A model generated the notes under the pieces. That model saw nothing but the letters and a program-made list of their open reading frames with translations, was not told the origin of the DNA and searched no databases. Positions 1 to 7,831 of a stretch of 17,701 nt of DNA are shown in pieces. How positions within the stretch are numbered: position 1 is the first letter of the stretch; each line of letters begins with the position of its first letter. The DNA is from JAJOKK01 sp965370555. Its GTDB lineage: Bacteria > Bipolaricaulota > Bipolaricaulia > UBA7950 > UBA9294. The stretch spans positions 1 to 17,701 of the forward strand of contig CBDUVB010000035.1 in NCBI GenBank assembly GCA_965370555.1. The letters are read 5' to 3'. The position numbers and the translations under genes are program-made.

Positions 1-396
1 ATAGTAGCATTTCTCTGTAACTGGTGTTCCTATGCCGGTGCGGACCTTGCTGGAGCGAGCAAGTCGGAGATGCCGCCAACAATAACTCCGATCAAAGTGA
101 TGTGCTCCAGCAGGGTAGATCCGGTCATGGTCCTTACCGCGTTTCTGCGCGGGGCGGACGGAGTGCTGATAGCCGGATGTCATCCCGGCGACTGTCACTA
201 CGATAAAGGGAACTACTACACACGTCGAAGGTTTGCCGTACTAAGGAAGATCCTCGACACACTCGGTTTGGAAGGCGAAAGGCTCAGGCTGTCCTGGGTA
301 TCTGCCTCAGAGGGGCCGCGTTATGCGGAAGTTGTGAGGGAGTTTTCCGAGAAGATTGGGGCACTAGGTCCGAACCCTATAACACAAAGCGTGTAA
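1..396 (+). CDS. mvhD: MvhD/FlxD-like [2Fe-2S] electron-transfer subunit, 5' partial
   Basis: Small iron-sulfur subunit of the MvhD/FlxD family, which passes electrons between an electron-input module and HdrA. The frame is open from base 1, so the N-terminus lies outside the window; an internal ATG at 70 is not the real start. The visible protein (131 residues) begins at IVAFLCNWCSYAG, which is about residue 17 of the complete homologue at 10820-11281, so only a short N-terminal piece is missing. Conserved cysteines of the family are visible in FLCNWC, VMCSS and GCHPGDCHY. The stop is followed by a 22-base gap holding AAGGAG (405-410) that serves the next gene. The gene heads HdrA module 1, and its partners at 419-5605 follow directly. 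The family assignment is firm; whether the donor is NAD(P)H, formate or hydrogen cannot be told from this gene. Confidence 0.9.
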   Translation: MVAFLCNWCSYAGADLAGASKSEMPPTITPIKVMCSSRVDPVMVLTAFLRGADGVLIAGCHPGDCHYDKGNYYTRRRFAVLRKILDTLGLEGERLRLSWVSASEGPRYAEVVREFSEKIGALGPNPITQSV

Positions 397-418
397 TTCG
401 TGATAAGGAGACAAATGG

Positions 419-1699
419 ATGGTACACAACAAGGACGCAGCTGACCAGATACTGGTGATCGGAGCGGGGATGGCGGGAATCGAGGCCAGTCTAAGCCTAG
501 CGGCTGCAGGCAAGAAGGTGTATTTGGTGGAAAGAGAACCATTGTTTGGTGGACAGGTCATCAAGTGTGAAGACGTCTTTGCCAACATGGAGTGTTCCAC
601 GTGCATGGCTGCTCCAAAACAGCAGGAGGTTCTCCAGAACGAACGCATCGAATTACTCACCTTGAGCGAGGTGAAGGAAGTCCAAGGCGAAGCAGGTGAC
701 TTCACGGCGAAGATCACCAAGAAGGCTCGCTACGTGGATAGCGAAGCCTGCATCGGCTGCGACGCTTGCTTCGATCCGTGCCCAGTCAGCCTGCCAAACG
801 CGTTTGAGGAAGGCTTGGGAGAGCGGAAGGCCATCTATATCTCCTGTCCCGGGGCATTGCCTAACGTACCGGCAATAGATACAGAGAACTGCGTTCGCTT
901 CAAGGGAGAAGACTGCAATCTGTGCCAGGAAGCTTGTATGTTCGAAGCAATCGACTTCGACCAGAAGGATGAAGAGATAGAAGTGCGAGTCTCCGCGATC
1001 ATCGTGGCCACAGGATATGACCTACTGGATGTGAGTCAGATTCCCGGTGTTGAGTACAGTGAAACCGGCAGCGTGCATACAGCGATGGAGATGGAAAGGC
1101 TGTATGCCTCCAATGGGCCAACCGGAGGGAAGATCGTTTTGAGAAGCGGCAAGGAACCGACTTCTGCCGCGATAGTACACTGCGTAGGTCGGGAGGAGGT
1201 CGGCTACTGTTCAGCGGTATGTTGCATGTATAGCTTCAAATTCGTTCATTACCTTGCTGACAAACTGCCCGAAATCAAGCTATATGAATTCGTCAGTGAC
1301 CTGTGCATCCCTGGCAAGCGCTATCAGGCGTTCTACGAGAAGCTCAAGGACAAGGTACAGATTACTCGATTCCAGAATTTGGCGATGAGCCAACAAGACG
1401 GCACGCCAACGATTTCCTTCCAGACGCCGTCCGGAGAGGACGATACGCTGGAAGTGGACATGGTCATATTGGCCCCGGCGATTGTCCCTGCGAAAGGTGC
1501 AACGGAACTGGCCGAAGTACTAGGAATACGTCGTGGAGAAGCAGGATTCTATGGAACGGAATTAGGGAGCCTGTCAGGCGTGGACAGCGGCCGTGAAGGG
1601 GTCTACCTGGCAGGATGCGTGCAAGGCCCCAAGGATATTGCCAGGTCAATTACTCAGGCTGACGCGGCAGTGGGAAGACTCCTTGCATCTATGGATTGA
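419..1699 (+). CDS. hdrA: HdrA-like FAD/iron-sulfur protein, N-terminal half of a split tandem HdrA
   Basis: A 426-residue protein equivalent to the first 425 or so residues of the fused HdrA at 7821-10823. It opens with a Rossmann FAD motif (GAGMAG, residues 15-20). It then has the HdrA cysteine pair C59/C62 and an inserted ferredoxin domain with C111/C114/C117/C121 and C158/C166/C169/C173, which should hold two [4Fe-4S] clusters. A YCSAVCC motif lies in the flavin domain. It lacks the N-terminal cysteine domain and C-terminal ferredoxin of a complete HdrA; both are encoded by the next gene. The start at 419 is set by AAGGAG at 405-410 with an 8-base spacer; the ATG at 415 is out of frame. 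The gene ends in TGA, and the next ATG is in the same frame 6 bases later. Role inferred from the family: cytoplasmic electron relay or bifurcation in an Hdr/Flx complex. Confidence 0.9.
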   Translation: MVHNKDAADQILVIGAGMAGIEASLSLAAAGKKVYLVEREPLFGGQVIKCEDVFANMECSTCMAAPKQQEVLQNERIELLTLSEVKEVQGEAGDFTAKITKKARYVDSEACIGCDACFDPCPVSLPNAFEEGLGERKAIYISCPGALPNVPAIDTENCVRFKGEDCNLCQEACMFEAIDFDQKDEEIEVRVSAIIVATGYDLLDVSQIPGVEYSETGSVHTAMEMERLYASNGPTGGKIVLRSGKEPTSAAIVHCVGREEVGYCSAVCCMYSFKFVHYLADKLPEIKLYEFVSDLCIPGKRYQAFYEKLKDKVQITRFQNLAMSQQDGTPTISFQTPSGEDDTLEVDMVILAPAIVPAKGATELAEVLGIRRGEAGFYGTELGSLSGVDSGREGVYLAGCVQGPKDIARSITQADAAVGRLLASMD

Positions 1700-1705
1700 G
1701 GTCTC

Positions 1706-3388
1706 ATGAAGAAGAGAATTGGCGTATACGTTTGTGAATGCGGTCCGAACATAGCTGGCGCTGTGGACATTGATCGGGTCCTGGAAGCCGTTTCATCGCT
1801 GGATGGCGTTGCTATCGCAGAGAAATACGGATTGCTGTGTTCTGGGGACGGGAAGAAGTACCTTATCGAACAGGTGAAGGAACACGAGCTGACGCATCTG
1901 GTGGTAGGTGCTTGCTCTCCGAAACAGCACGAGCTGACATTCATGACAGCCTGCGAAGAGGGCGAGATAAATCCATTTCTGTTCCAGATGGCCAACATCC
2001 GTGAGCAAGTGGCATGGATAACCCCGGACAAGGAGAAAGCGACCGAGAGAACGATCAGACATATGAAGGCAGCAATCTGTCGTGTTCAGTATCATACAGC
2101 CCTAGAACAAAAGGAAATAGAAACCAACCCGGACGTGCTGGTGATCGGTGGTGGGATGGCGGGAATCTCAGCAGCCCTATTGCTGGGAAGCAGCAGGAGA
2201 GTGTACATAGTTGACAAAGGGAACACTCTGGGTGGGAAGGCATTGAAATATGAAAAGATCTCTCCCTCTATGGTGAACAGCGGCGATCTAGTGGAAGAGT
2301 ACCTTCATGGCATAGAGGCAGACGAGAATATCGAGGTGCTGGCAAACACCAACGTCGAAGAGGTACTCGGTTTCTTCGGAAACTTCCTCGTGACGCTACA
2401 CGAGAACGATGCCGAATCAGACGCTCGTGAACTCGAAGTAGGAGCCATAGTTGTAGCTCCTGGAATGGACCCGTTGGACCCGAAAGTCCCGTCAGAGTAC
2501 GGATACGGCACGATACACGATGTATACACCGCCACCGAACTTGAAGAAATGAATCTAGGAGGGAAGATCGTTCTAAGGGACGGGCGAGGGCCGAAAAGCG
2601 CCGGAATCATCCATTGCGTCGGACGAAAAGAAGCAGGGTATTGCTCTGAAGTATGCTGCACCGTAGGTATGAAAATCGCTGGCTACCTTCAGGAGAAGCT
2701 TCCGGGAATCGCAGTAACGGAGTTCTATCAAGATCTGAGTATACCGGGGGAGGGAGCTCAGGCGCTTTATGAGGAGACCAAGCGTGCCGGAACAGAGTTC
2801 ATCCGTGCAGCCAACGTGCGGTTGTCAGAGTTGGACGGCAAAATCAAGATAAGCTATGAAGGAGATGATGATAAGAGTGAAGAGAAGTCAGTCGACATGG
2901 TGGTTCTCTTACCAGGAATAGGACCACCGGCTGATGCAGAGAAGATATCGAACATGCTGGACATGTCCTTGGGAAATAGAGGCTTTTTCGCGGAGGAACA
3001 CGCGAAAGTAAGCCCGGTAAGTTCTTCGATAGAGGGGATCTATCTGGCCGGTTGTGCGTCCGGCCCCAAAGGCATATCAGATACAATCTCACAGTCCGAA
3101 GCTGTAGCGGGGAAGATACTAGCGGGGTTGGTCCCCGGTCGGAAGATAGAGACAGAAGCTAAGACTTCGAGAATAGCAGAGAATCTATGCATGGGTTGTC
3201 AGGCATGCTTAGCTGTATGTTGTTACAGCGCCATCAGCTATGATGAAAATCGAGGAATATGCGTAGTCAATGAGGTGTTGTGCAAAGGATGTGGCAACTG
3301 TGCAGCAGCATGCCCATCAGGAGCGGCCAGCCATCAGCACTTCACATCCAGACAGGTTTATCAAGAAATAGTGGAGATCGTGAAATGA
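1706..3388 (+). CDS. hdrA: HdrA-like FAD/iron-sulfur protein, C-terminal half of a split tandem HdrA
   Basis: A 560-residue HdrA homologue. Residues 1-130 form the typical HdrA N-terminal domain with C10, C12, C45 and C70 and the ACSPKQHE signature. A thioredoxin-reductase-like FAD domain follows (IGGGMAG, about residues 147-153, and an HCVGRKEAGYCSEVCC region). The C-terminus is a 2[4Fe-4S] ferredoxin (C495/C498/C501/C505 and C526/C529/C532/C536). Unlike a textbook HdrA, the FAD domain has no inserted ferredoxin; that insert is in the preceding gene. It matches the second half of the fused protein at 7821-10823 in domain order. The ATG follows a weak GAGGT and starts only 6 bases after the upstream stop, so translation is probably coupled. 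Its TGA overlaps the next ATG (ATGA). Expected role: flavin-based electron bifurcation or confurcation with ferredoxin as low-potential partner. Confidence 0.92.
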   Translation: MKKRIGVYVCECGPNIAGAVDIDRVLEAVSSLDGVAIAEKYGLLCSGDGKKYLIEQVKEHELTHLVVGACSPKQHELTFMTACEEGEINPFLFQMANIREQVAWITPDKEKATERTIRHMKAAICRVQYHTALEQKEIETNPDVLVIGGGMAGISAALLLGSSRRVYIVDKGNTLGGKALKYEKISPSMVNSGDLVEEYLHGIEADENIEVLANTNVEEVLGFFGNFLVTLHENDAESDARELEVGAIVVAPGMDPLDPKVPSEYGYGTIHDVYTATELEEMNLGGKIVLRDGRGPKSAGIIHCVGRKEAGYCSEVCCTVGMKIAGYLQEKLPGIAVTEFYQDLSIPGEGAQALYEETKRAGTEFIRAANVRLSELDGKIKISYEGDDDKSEEKSVDMVVLLPGIGPPADAEKISNMLDMSLGNRGFFAEEHAKVSPVSSSIEGIYLAGCASGPKGISDTISQSEAVAGKILAGLVPGRKIETEAKTSRIAENLCMGCQACLAVCCYSAISYDENRGICVVNEVLCKGCGNCAAACPSGAASHQHFTSRQVYQEIVEIVK

Positions 3389-4485
3389 ACAAAGGTCATT
3401 TGCTTCCCGCCCAGAAAGGAGTGAGTCAAGCTGTAGCTGGCCTCCTGAAAAGGTGTCTGGAGGAGAAGATATTCGACGCGGTTCTTGTGCCACTCGACTC
3501 TCACGGCAACTACAACTACGTCCTGTTGGATAATGGTGAGCTGTTGGATAAAGCAGCGATAATGCCGCCAGTTATGTCCGTGCAAGGAGGAAAGGCAGTT
3601 CAGAGCCTCACGCGTCATGGAAACAGTAAGAAGATCGCTGTAGTGATGCGTTTATGTGAGATCAGGGCAGCAGTAGAGTTGTCTAAATTACGACAGACGG
3701 ACTTGGAGAATGTGTTCTTCATTAGTGTGGATTGCCCCGGCGTTATGCCGCTATCTGATTACTTAGAGCGCGCTAGCCACGAATCTAAGAATACAGAACT
3801 CATGCTCCGTCCGCTGTGCCAAGTCTGTGACAACTTCAGCTTGGCCGGAAATGATAAGGTGACCGTGGTGGATTTGCACGTTGGTACAATGGGCCTTACG
3901 GACAGCAATGTGCTGCTTATCCCGAGCAGTGCTATAGGGGAGGAAGTCCTAAGAAAACTTGGAATGGACCCAAAACCGATGGAAGAGATCGAGCACTGGT
4001 CAACAAAGGTAGGCGCAATCCAAGACGAACGCAGAAAGGCCAGGAAAGAGGCTCTGGCGGACATTAGGAAAAAGGTCAGTGGGCTGGAGGGACTCCTAGA
4101 GGTGTTCAGCCGATGCATAGAATGTCACAACTGCCAGAGCGTGTGCCCGATCTGCTATTGTCGTCTCTGTTTTGCGGACAAAGACACTTCAGCGGATACG
4201 CCAAATGACTACCTACAGCGAGCGGACTCCACCGGTGCTGTAAGACATCTGCCCGAGCCGCTGTTGTTTCATTTAGGCCGGATAGCACATATGAGTTTGT
4301 CTTGTGTATCCTGCGGAATGTGTGAGGATGTGTGCCCGGTGAGCATCCCCGTCGGCCAGGTGGTCAGTTTTGTCTCGGAAGAAACACGAAGCATATTTGA
4401 TTATGTGCCGGGCAGAAATCCTGAAGAGACACTGCCTCTTGCTAGGTACGAACTGGAAGAGCTAACAGAAGTCGAGGACGTGTGA
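3385..4485 (+). CDS. FlxC/FdhB-like iron-sulfur protein, copy 1
   Basis: A 366-residue soluble protein starting at the ATG overlapping the previous stop (ATGA), with GGAG at 3373-3376; the longer open frame upstream is overlap with the HdrA gene. Residues 1-230 form an FdhB/FrhB-related domain with the RLCEIRAAVE, SVDCPG and PLCQVC cysteine motifs. The C-terminal part is a dicluster ferredoxin region: C244/C247/C250/C254 with an unusual extra series C257/C259/C262 (CPICYCRLC), then C307/C310/C313/C317. The architecture matches FlxC-type subunits of the FlxABCD-HdrABC complexes of anaerobic bacteria and the gene at 11278. It probably passes electrons between an unseen donor and MvhD/HdrA. Its tandem neighbour is a paralogue with the same ending (FDYVPGR...EVED). 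An alternative name would be formate dehydrogenase beta-like protein; the substrate partner is not visible here. Confidence 0.85.
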   Translation: MNKGHLLPAQKGVSQAVAGLLKRCLEEKIFDAVLVPLDSHGNYNYVLLDNGELLDKAAIMPPVMSVQGGKAVQSLTRHGNSKKIAVVMRLCEIRAAVELSKLRQTDLENVFFISVDCPGVMPLSDYLERASHESKNTELMLRPLCQVCDNFSLAGNDKVTVVDLHVGTMGLTDSNVLLIPSSAIGEEVLRKLGMDPKPMEEIEHWSTKVGAIQDERRKARKEALADIRKKVSGLEGLLEVFSRCIECHNCQSVCPICYCRLCFADKDTSADTPNDYLQRADSTGAVRHLPEPLLFHLGRIAHMSLSCVSCGMCEDVCPVSIPVGQVVSFVSEETRSIFDYVPGRNPEETLPLARYELEELTEVEDV

Positions 4486-4495
4486 GCACACCAAG

Positions 4496-5605
4496 ATGAC
4501 AACAACACTGAAGGTGAATCAAGGAGTCAGGACGGCAATAAAGGATTTCCTCCGTTATCTTTTGGAGGAAAAGAAAGTCCGTGCTGTGTTCGCGTTGAGA
4601 AAACAAGATTCCTCAGATGCGGTGAGCTACAGCCTGATAACGGATCCGGAAAAGCTGAAAGAAGCGACCCCCTTTTACCCAATCATGCCTGGCAACGCCG
4701 GTAGACTGCTCTCCAAGACTACGCTGAACGGGTCGTTCAAGGATCCCGTGGCTGCAGTGTTGCGACCGTGCGAGCTGAGGGCATTTGTGGAACTGGTGAA
4801 ACGCCAGCAGGGAGATGCAGCCAATATTGTGACGATCAGCTCGATCTGCGCCGGCGTCTATCCGTTGAAGGTGTCTGTTCAGGAGGAGAGCGACAAGCAG
4901 GTAGATGGGTATTGGTCTGCGATCTCCAAAGGGGAGTTGCCACCCGATATCCGAGACAGCTGTCGAATCTGTGAACATCCTGTGCCGATGGGGGCGGACA
5001 TAGTTGTGGCTGTGACAGGCGAGGAGGGAACTGACAGCAAGTGCACATTCCTTCTAAATAGCGAAAAGGGTGCAGAACTGGCAGAAGGCATGCCCGGAGA
5101 GATCGAAGAGGTAGACCTAGAAGTGAAGGAACCGGAGCAAATTCGGAGTTTCAGGGAGAAACAGAGAAACAAACTGGCAGCGGAACTGGAAGAATCGGTG
5201 TCGGGGCTAGAAGGTGTGATCGAGGCCTTCGCTTCCTGTACTAGCTGCCATGGTTGCAGTGCGGTCTGCCCGATCTGTTACTGTCAGCTCTGCGAATTCG
5301 ACTCCTTAAGGAGTGAGTTCAAGCCACAGAACTATGAGACGGAACTCCGAAAAAGAGGGGGAATAAGGGTCCCTCCAGGAACCCTAGCCTTTCACATCGG
5401 CCGATTGGCGCACATGGCTATCTCCTGTGTAGGCTGTGGAATGTGCAGCGACGTGTGCCCAGTCGATATCCCGATCTCAAGCATTTTTTGGAAGGTTGGA
5501 AAAGGCGTCCAGGAGGTGTTTGATTACGTGCCCGGCAGAGATGTTGAAGAAGCAATTCCCATTACAACCTTTGAAGAGGATGAATTATGCGAGGTAGAGG
5601 ATTAA
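4496..5605 (+). CDS. FlxC/FdhB-like iron-sulfur protein, copy 2
   Basis: A 369-residue paralogue of the preceding gene, starting 10 bases after its stop with no clear Shine-Dalgarno site. The N-terminal FdhB-like domain carries LRPCELRAFVEL, SSICAG and DSCRICE. The C-terminal iron-sulfur region holds C248/C251/C254/C258, the extra cysteines C261/C263/C266 (CPICYCQLC), and C311/C314/C317/C321. Both copies end in a GLEG...FDYVPGR...EVED-type region and share HxGRxAHM before the last cluster, so the pair is a tandem duplication. Module 1 shows no FlxA- or FlxB-type subunits, so these two proteins may replace them as the route to another oxidoreductase encoded upstream of the window. The family is clear; the specific partner is unknown. 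Confidence 0.85.
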   Translation: MTTTLKVNQGVRTAIKDFLRYLLEEKKVRAVFALRKQDSSDAVSYSLITDPEKLKEATPFYPIMPGNAGRLLSKTTLNGSFKDPVAAVLRPCELRAFVELVKRQQGDAANIVTISSICAGVYPLKVSVQEESDKQVDGYWSAISKGELPPDIRDSCRICEHPVPMGADIVVAVTGEEGTDSKCTFLLNSEKGAELAEGMPGEIEEVDLEVKEPEQIRSFREKQRNKLAAELEESVSGLEGVIEAFASCTSCHGCSAVCPICYCQLCEFDSLRSEFKPQNYETELRKRGGIRVPPGTLAFHIGRLAHMAISCVGCGMCSDVCPVDIPISSIFWKVGKGVQEVFDYVPGRDVEEAIPITTFEEDELCEVED

Positions 5606-5638
5606 TTCTAAAATGGTCATAGGACGCAGTAAGAGAAG

Positions 5639-6229
5639 ATGATGTTCGAAGAGAAAGACTCTACCAATTTAGGCGTTGAAAATCTGGACCGTGGGGCCTG
5701 TGATGAAGTTGCATCTGTGCTGGGAGGCGAGGTAGTGGTATTAGGCTGCGGGAACGTGCTCCTTGGGGACGACGGATTTGGTCCCGCTGTTGCACAACAG
5801 CTCCATGCCTCTGGCGCGATACCGCCGTGGGCCGAGGTCATCGATGCTGGAACATCGGTACGGGAGCTCCTGTTCGACATCACGTTTAGCGAACAGCACC
5901 CCGGGCTGATCGTGGTGATCGATGCGGTGGACGCTGGCCGTTCCCCGGGAGAAGTCTTTGAGATTTCCTTAGACGATATTCCGGCGGTAAAGGTCCGCGA
6001 TTACTCGCTCCACCAAGCGCCGACATCGAATTTGTTGCGCGAGCTGCGGGACCGCTGTGACGTCGACGTGGTGGTGATCGCTTGTCAAGTGGGAGATATC
6101 CCAAGCGAGGTCAAGATGGGCCTTACACCTGCCGTGGAGGACGCGGTAGTCCGTGCCACTAAGCTAGTTGCGAAAAGGTTCCTGCGGCAAGGAAAGCCTG
6201 TAAAACTGATAGAAGGCAAAAAGAGGTGA
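5639..6229 (+). CDS. Hydrogenase-maturation-protease-like protein (HycI/FrhD family)
   Basis: A 196-residue protein of the family that removes the C-terminal tail of [NiFe] hydrogenase large subunits after nickel insertion. It shows GCGNVLLGDDGFGPAV (residues 36-51), typical of the FrhD-like branch, then VIDAGTS (Asp69), VVIDAVD and DYSLHQ (His125). These correspond to the acidic and histidine positions that contact the metal centre in this family, so the protein may be active. A non-conserved stretch of about 30 residues precedes the fold. Two ATGs (5639 and 5642) are adjacent, with only a weak purine-rich site before them. It is the first gene after a 33-base gap that separates the two HdrA modules, and its TGA overlaps the GTG of the next frame. 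No hydrogenase large subunit occurs in the window, so the target is elsewhere or the protein is repurposed. Confidence 0.85.
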   Translation: MMFEEKDSTNLGVENLDRGACDEVASVLGGEVVVLGCGNVLLGDDGFGPAVAQQLHASGAIPPWAEVIDAGTSVRELLFDITFSEQHPGLIVVIDAVDAGRSPGEVFEISLDDIPAVKVRDYSLHQAPTSNLLRELRDRCDVDVVVIACQVGDIPSEVKMGLTPAVEDAVVRATKLVAKRFLRQGKPVKLIEGKKR

Positions 6230-6234
6230 AGACG

Positions 6235-6714
6235 ATGCCAGAAGCGCTTAAAACCTTGGAAGTCAGCAAGCTCGATCCGACGTTCTGTGAAGAGGTCATA
6301 GCCCAGCCCGGCGGTGAACACGTGCGCCGGTGCTTTGCCTGCGGCACATGCGTGGCCGGTTGCCCGGTCTCCGAAGTGGTCCCCGAATACAGCCCACGGA
6401 AGATCATCCGACAGATCCTGTTCGGCATGAGGGAGGAAGTGCTCTCTTCGCCCCTGATATGGTACTGCCTGGTTTGTTATCGCTGCTATGCGCGCTGTCC
6501 GCAAAACGTCAACTTCACCGACGTCATGAGAGCGCTTCGCTATCTCTCGCTGAAAGGCAATTATGCACCACCGGATATTCTAGCCAAGATGGAAGAGATT
6601 GATCTCAAGATTCAAAAAGAGCGGCACGAACAGGTGAAAGCAGCATTTGAGGAGGAACTCGCCAAGTTCCTGGAACGCCGAGCGAAAGAAGAGGGAAAAA
6701 AGGACAATGACTGA
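6235..6714 (+). CDS. hdrC: HdrC-like 2[4Fe-4S] electron-transfer protein
   Basis: A 159-residue HdrC homologue with two complete cluster motifs: C33/C36/C39/C43 (RCFACGTCVAGCP) and C78/C81/C84/C88 (CLVCYRCYARCPQ), separated by the usual helical stretch with SPRKIIRQILFG. Family members shuttle electrons between HdrA and the catalytic HdrB. The last 45 residues are highly charged and probably helical (many E, K, R), longer than a minimal HdrC needs. ATG 6235 is preferred because AGAGGTGA lies just upstream; a GTG at 6226 overlapping the previous stop is an in-frame alternative adding three residues. The end overlaps the next gene by 8 bases. No HdrB-type CCG-domain gene follows, as would be normal; an FrhB-like gene sits in that place. 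Confidence 0.9.
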   Translation: MPEALKTLEVSKLDPTFCEEVIAQPGGEHVRRCFACGTCVAGCPVSEVVPEYSPRKIIRQILFGMREEVLSSPLIWYCLVCYRCYARCPQNVNFTDVMRALRYLSLKGNYAPPDILAKMEEIDLKIQKERHEQVKAAFEEELAKFLERRAKEEGKKDND

Positions 6715-7831
6715 AGCGATCAAGACGTTCCGCGATCTTGTTACGGAGGTCCACGAGCGTGGCATCTGTGGACAATGCGGAGGGTGCGTCTCTTTCTGCT
6801 CCGCGGGGGAGTTTAACGCCCTCACGCTCGGTCCGGATGGTACTCCTCAGTTCGCCAACGAGGATGCGTGCCTTGAGTGCGGCATCTGCTATTTGATCTG
6901 CCCGCAGATCAGTGTGCTCGACAATGAGCTGAAAGAGCGGCATGCGTGGAGAGGTCCGATCGGGCCAGTGAGAAAGCTCACCTCGGCTCACACCACTAAC
7001 GAGGACGTGCGGAGCATCTGTACCGACGGTGGCGTGGTCACCTCCCTCCTGTTGTACGCGCTCGACAAGCACATCATCCAAGCTGCAATCGTCTCCAGGC
7101 GCGTGGGCCCATTTGCCCGACAGGTCGTCATTGCTACCACTCCTGAGGAGATCATCGATGCGGCGGGGTCCCATTACGATGAGTCGCGACAGCTATCCGA
7201 GGCAGGAAAGCGCTACACCACATTTGCCCCAACGATCCGAGAGGTGAAGACCCTGCACGAGCAGGACATCCGCCGCATCGCCCTAGTAGGGACACCGTGC
7301 CAGATTCACACCATCCGCAAGATGCAACTTTTACATGTCCTTCCCGCAGATACGGTAACCTTGACCGTCGGCCTATTTTGCATGGAGAGCTTCTCGTTCG
7401 ACGAGGTTGCCCGTGAGCACCTCGAGGAGGTGCTGGGTACCAAGCTCGCGAACATCCAGAAGCTTAACGTCAAGGACGATGTGATCATTACTGGAAGCGA
7501 TGGGAAAACGACTCACGTCCCGTTCTATTTAGTGGACGAATTCGCCCGTTCGGCGTGCTTTGCCTGCTCGGACTTCTCCAATGAGTTCGCCGACATCTCC
7601 TGCGGCGGCCTGGGCTCGCCGGATGGCTACACCTCGGTCATCGTCCGAAGTTCAGTAGGGGACAAGGTCTATAACGGCGCCTGTCACGCCAAGGCGATTA
7701 AAGAGTTGACCTTCTACGCTCCGGAGTCCACGCGCAATCATACAACCGAGATGATGGCCAAGATCGTCTCCTTCACCAGCCGAAAACGACATCGCGCCAG
7801 GGAGAGATTAGGGGAGTGGCATGGAATATAA
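6707..7831 (+). CDS. frhB: FrhB-like F420 hydrogenase/dehydrogenase beta-family protein
   Basis: A 374-residue protein of the FrhB/FdhB/FpoF family, FAD proteins that oxidise or reduce coenzyme F420 (some bacterial relatives use ferredoxin). An N-terminal 2[4Fe-4S] ferredoxin domain is visible (C21/C24/C27/C31 and C55/C58/C61/C65), as in FpoF/FqoF-type members. The family N-domain (CTDGGVVTSLL) and C-domain (ALVGTPCQIHTIRKMQ, LFCMESFSF, ACFACSDFSNEFADISCGGLGSPDGYTSVIVR) follow. The ATG at 6707 lies inside the end of hdrC (ATGACTGA) with a purine-rich AAGGA just upstream; the open frame further upstream is overlap. It runs 11 bases into the HdrA gene, so the three genes should be translationally coupled. 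Beside HdrC and HdrA it likely gives the complex a second flavin site for hydride exchange. Use of F420 is inferred, since no F420 biosynthesis gene is visible. Confidence 0.9.
   Translation: MTEAIKTFRDLVTEVHERGICGQCGGCVSFCSAGEFNALTLGPDGTPQFANEDACLECGICYLICPQISVLDNELKERHAWRGPIGPVRKLTSAHTTNEDVRSICTDGGVVTSLLLYALDKHIIQAAIVSRRVGPFARQVVIATTPEEIIDAAGSHYDESRQLSEAGKRYTTFAPTIREVKTLHEQDIRRIALVGTPCQIHTIRKMQLLHVLPADTVTLTVGLFCMESFSFDEVAREHLEEVLGTKLANIQKLNVKDDVIITGSDGKTTHVPFYLVDEFARSACFACSDFSNEFADISCGGLGSPDGYTSVIVRSSVGDKVYNGACHAKAIKELTFYAPESTRNHTTEMMAKIVSFTSRKRHRARERLGEWHGI

Noticed and set aside
1697..1705. Selenocysteine readthrough of the TGA between the HdrA halves
   Set aside because: The position falls in an inter-domain linker, the fused homologue has no cysteine there, and no clear SECIS-like stem was seen just downstream.
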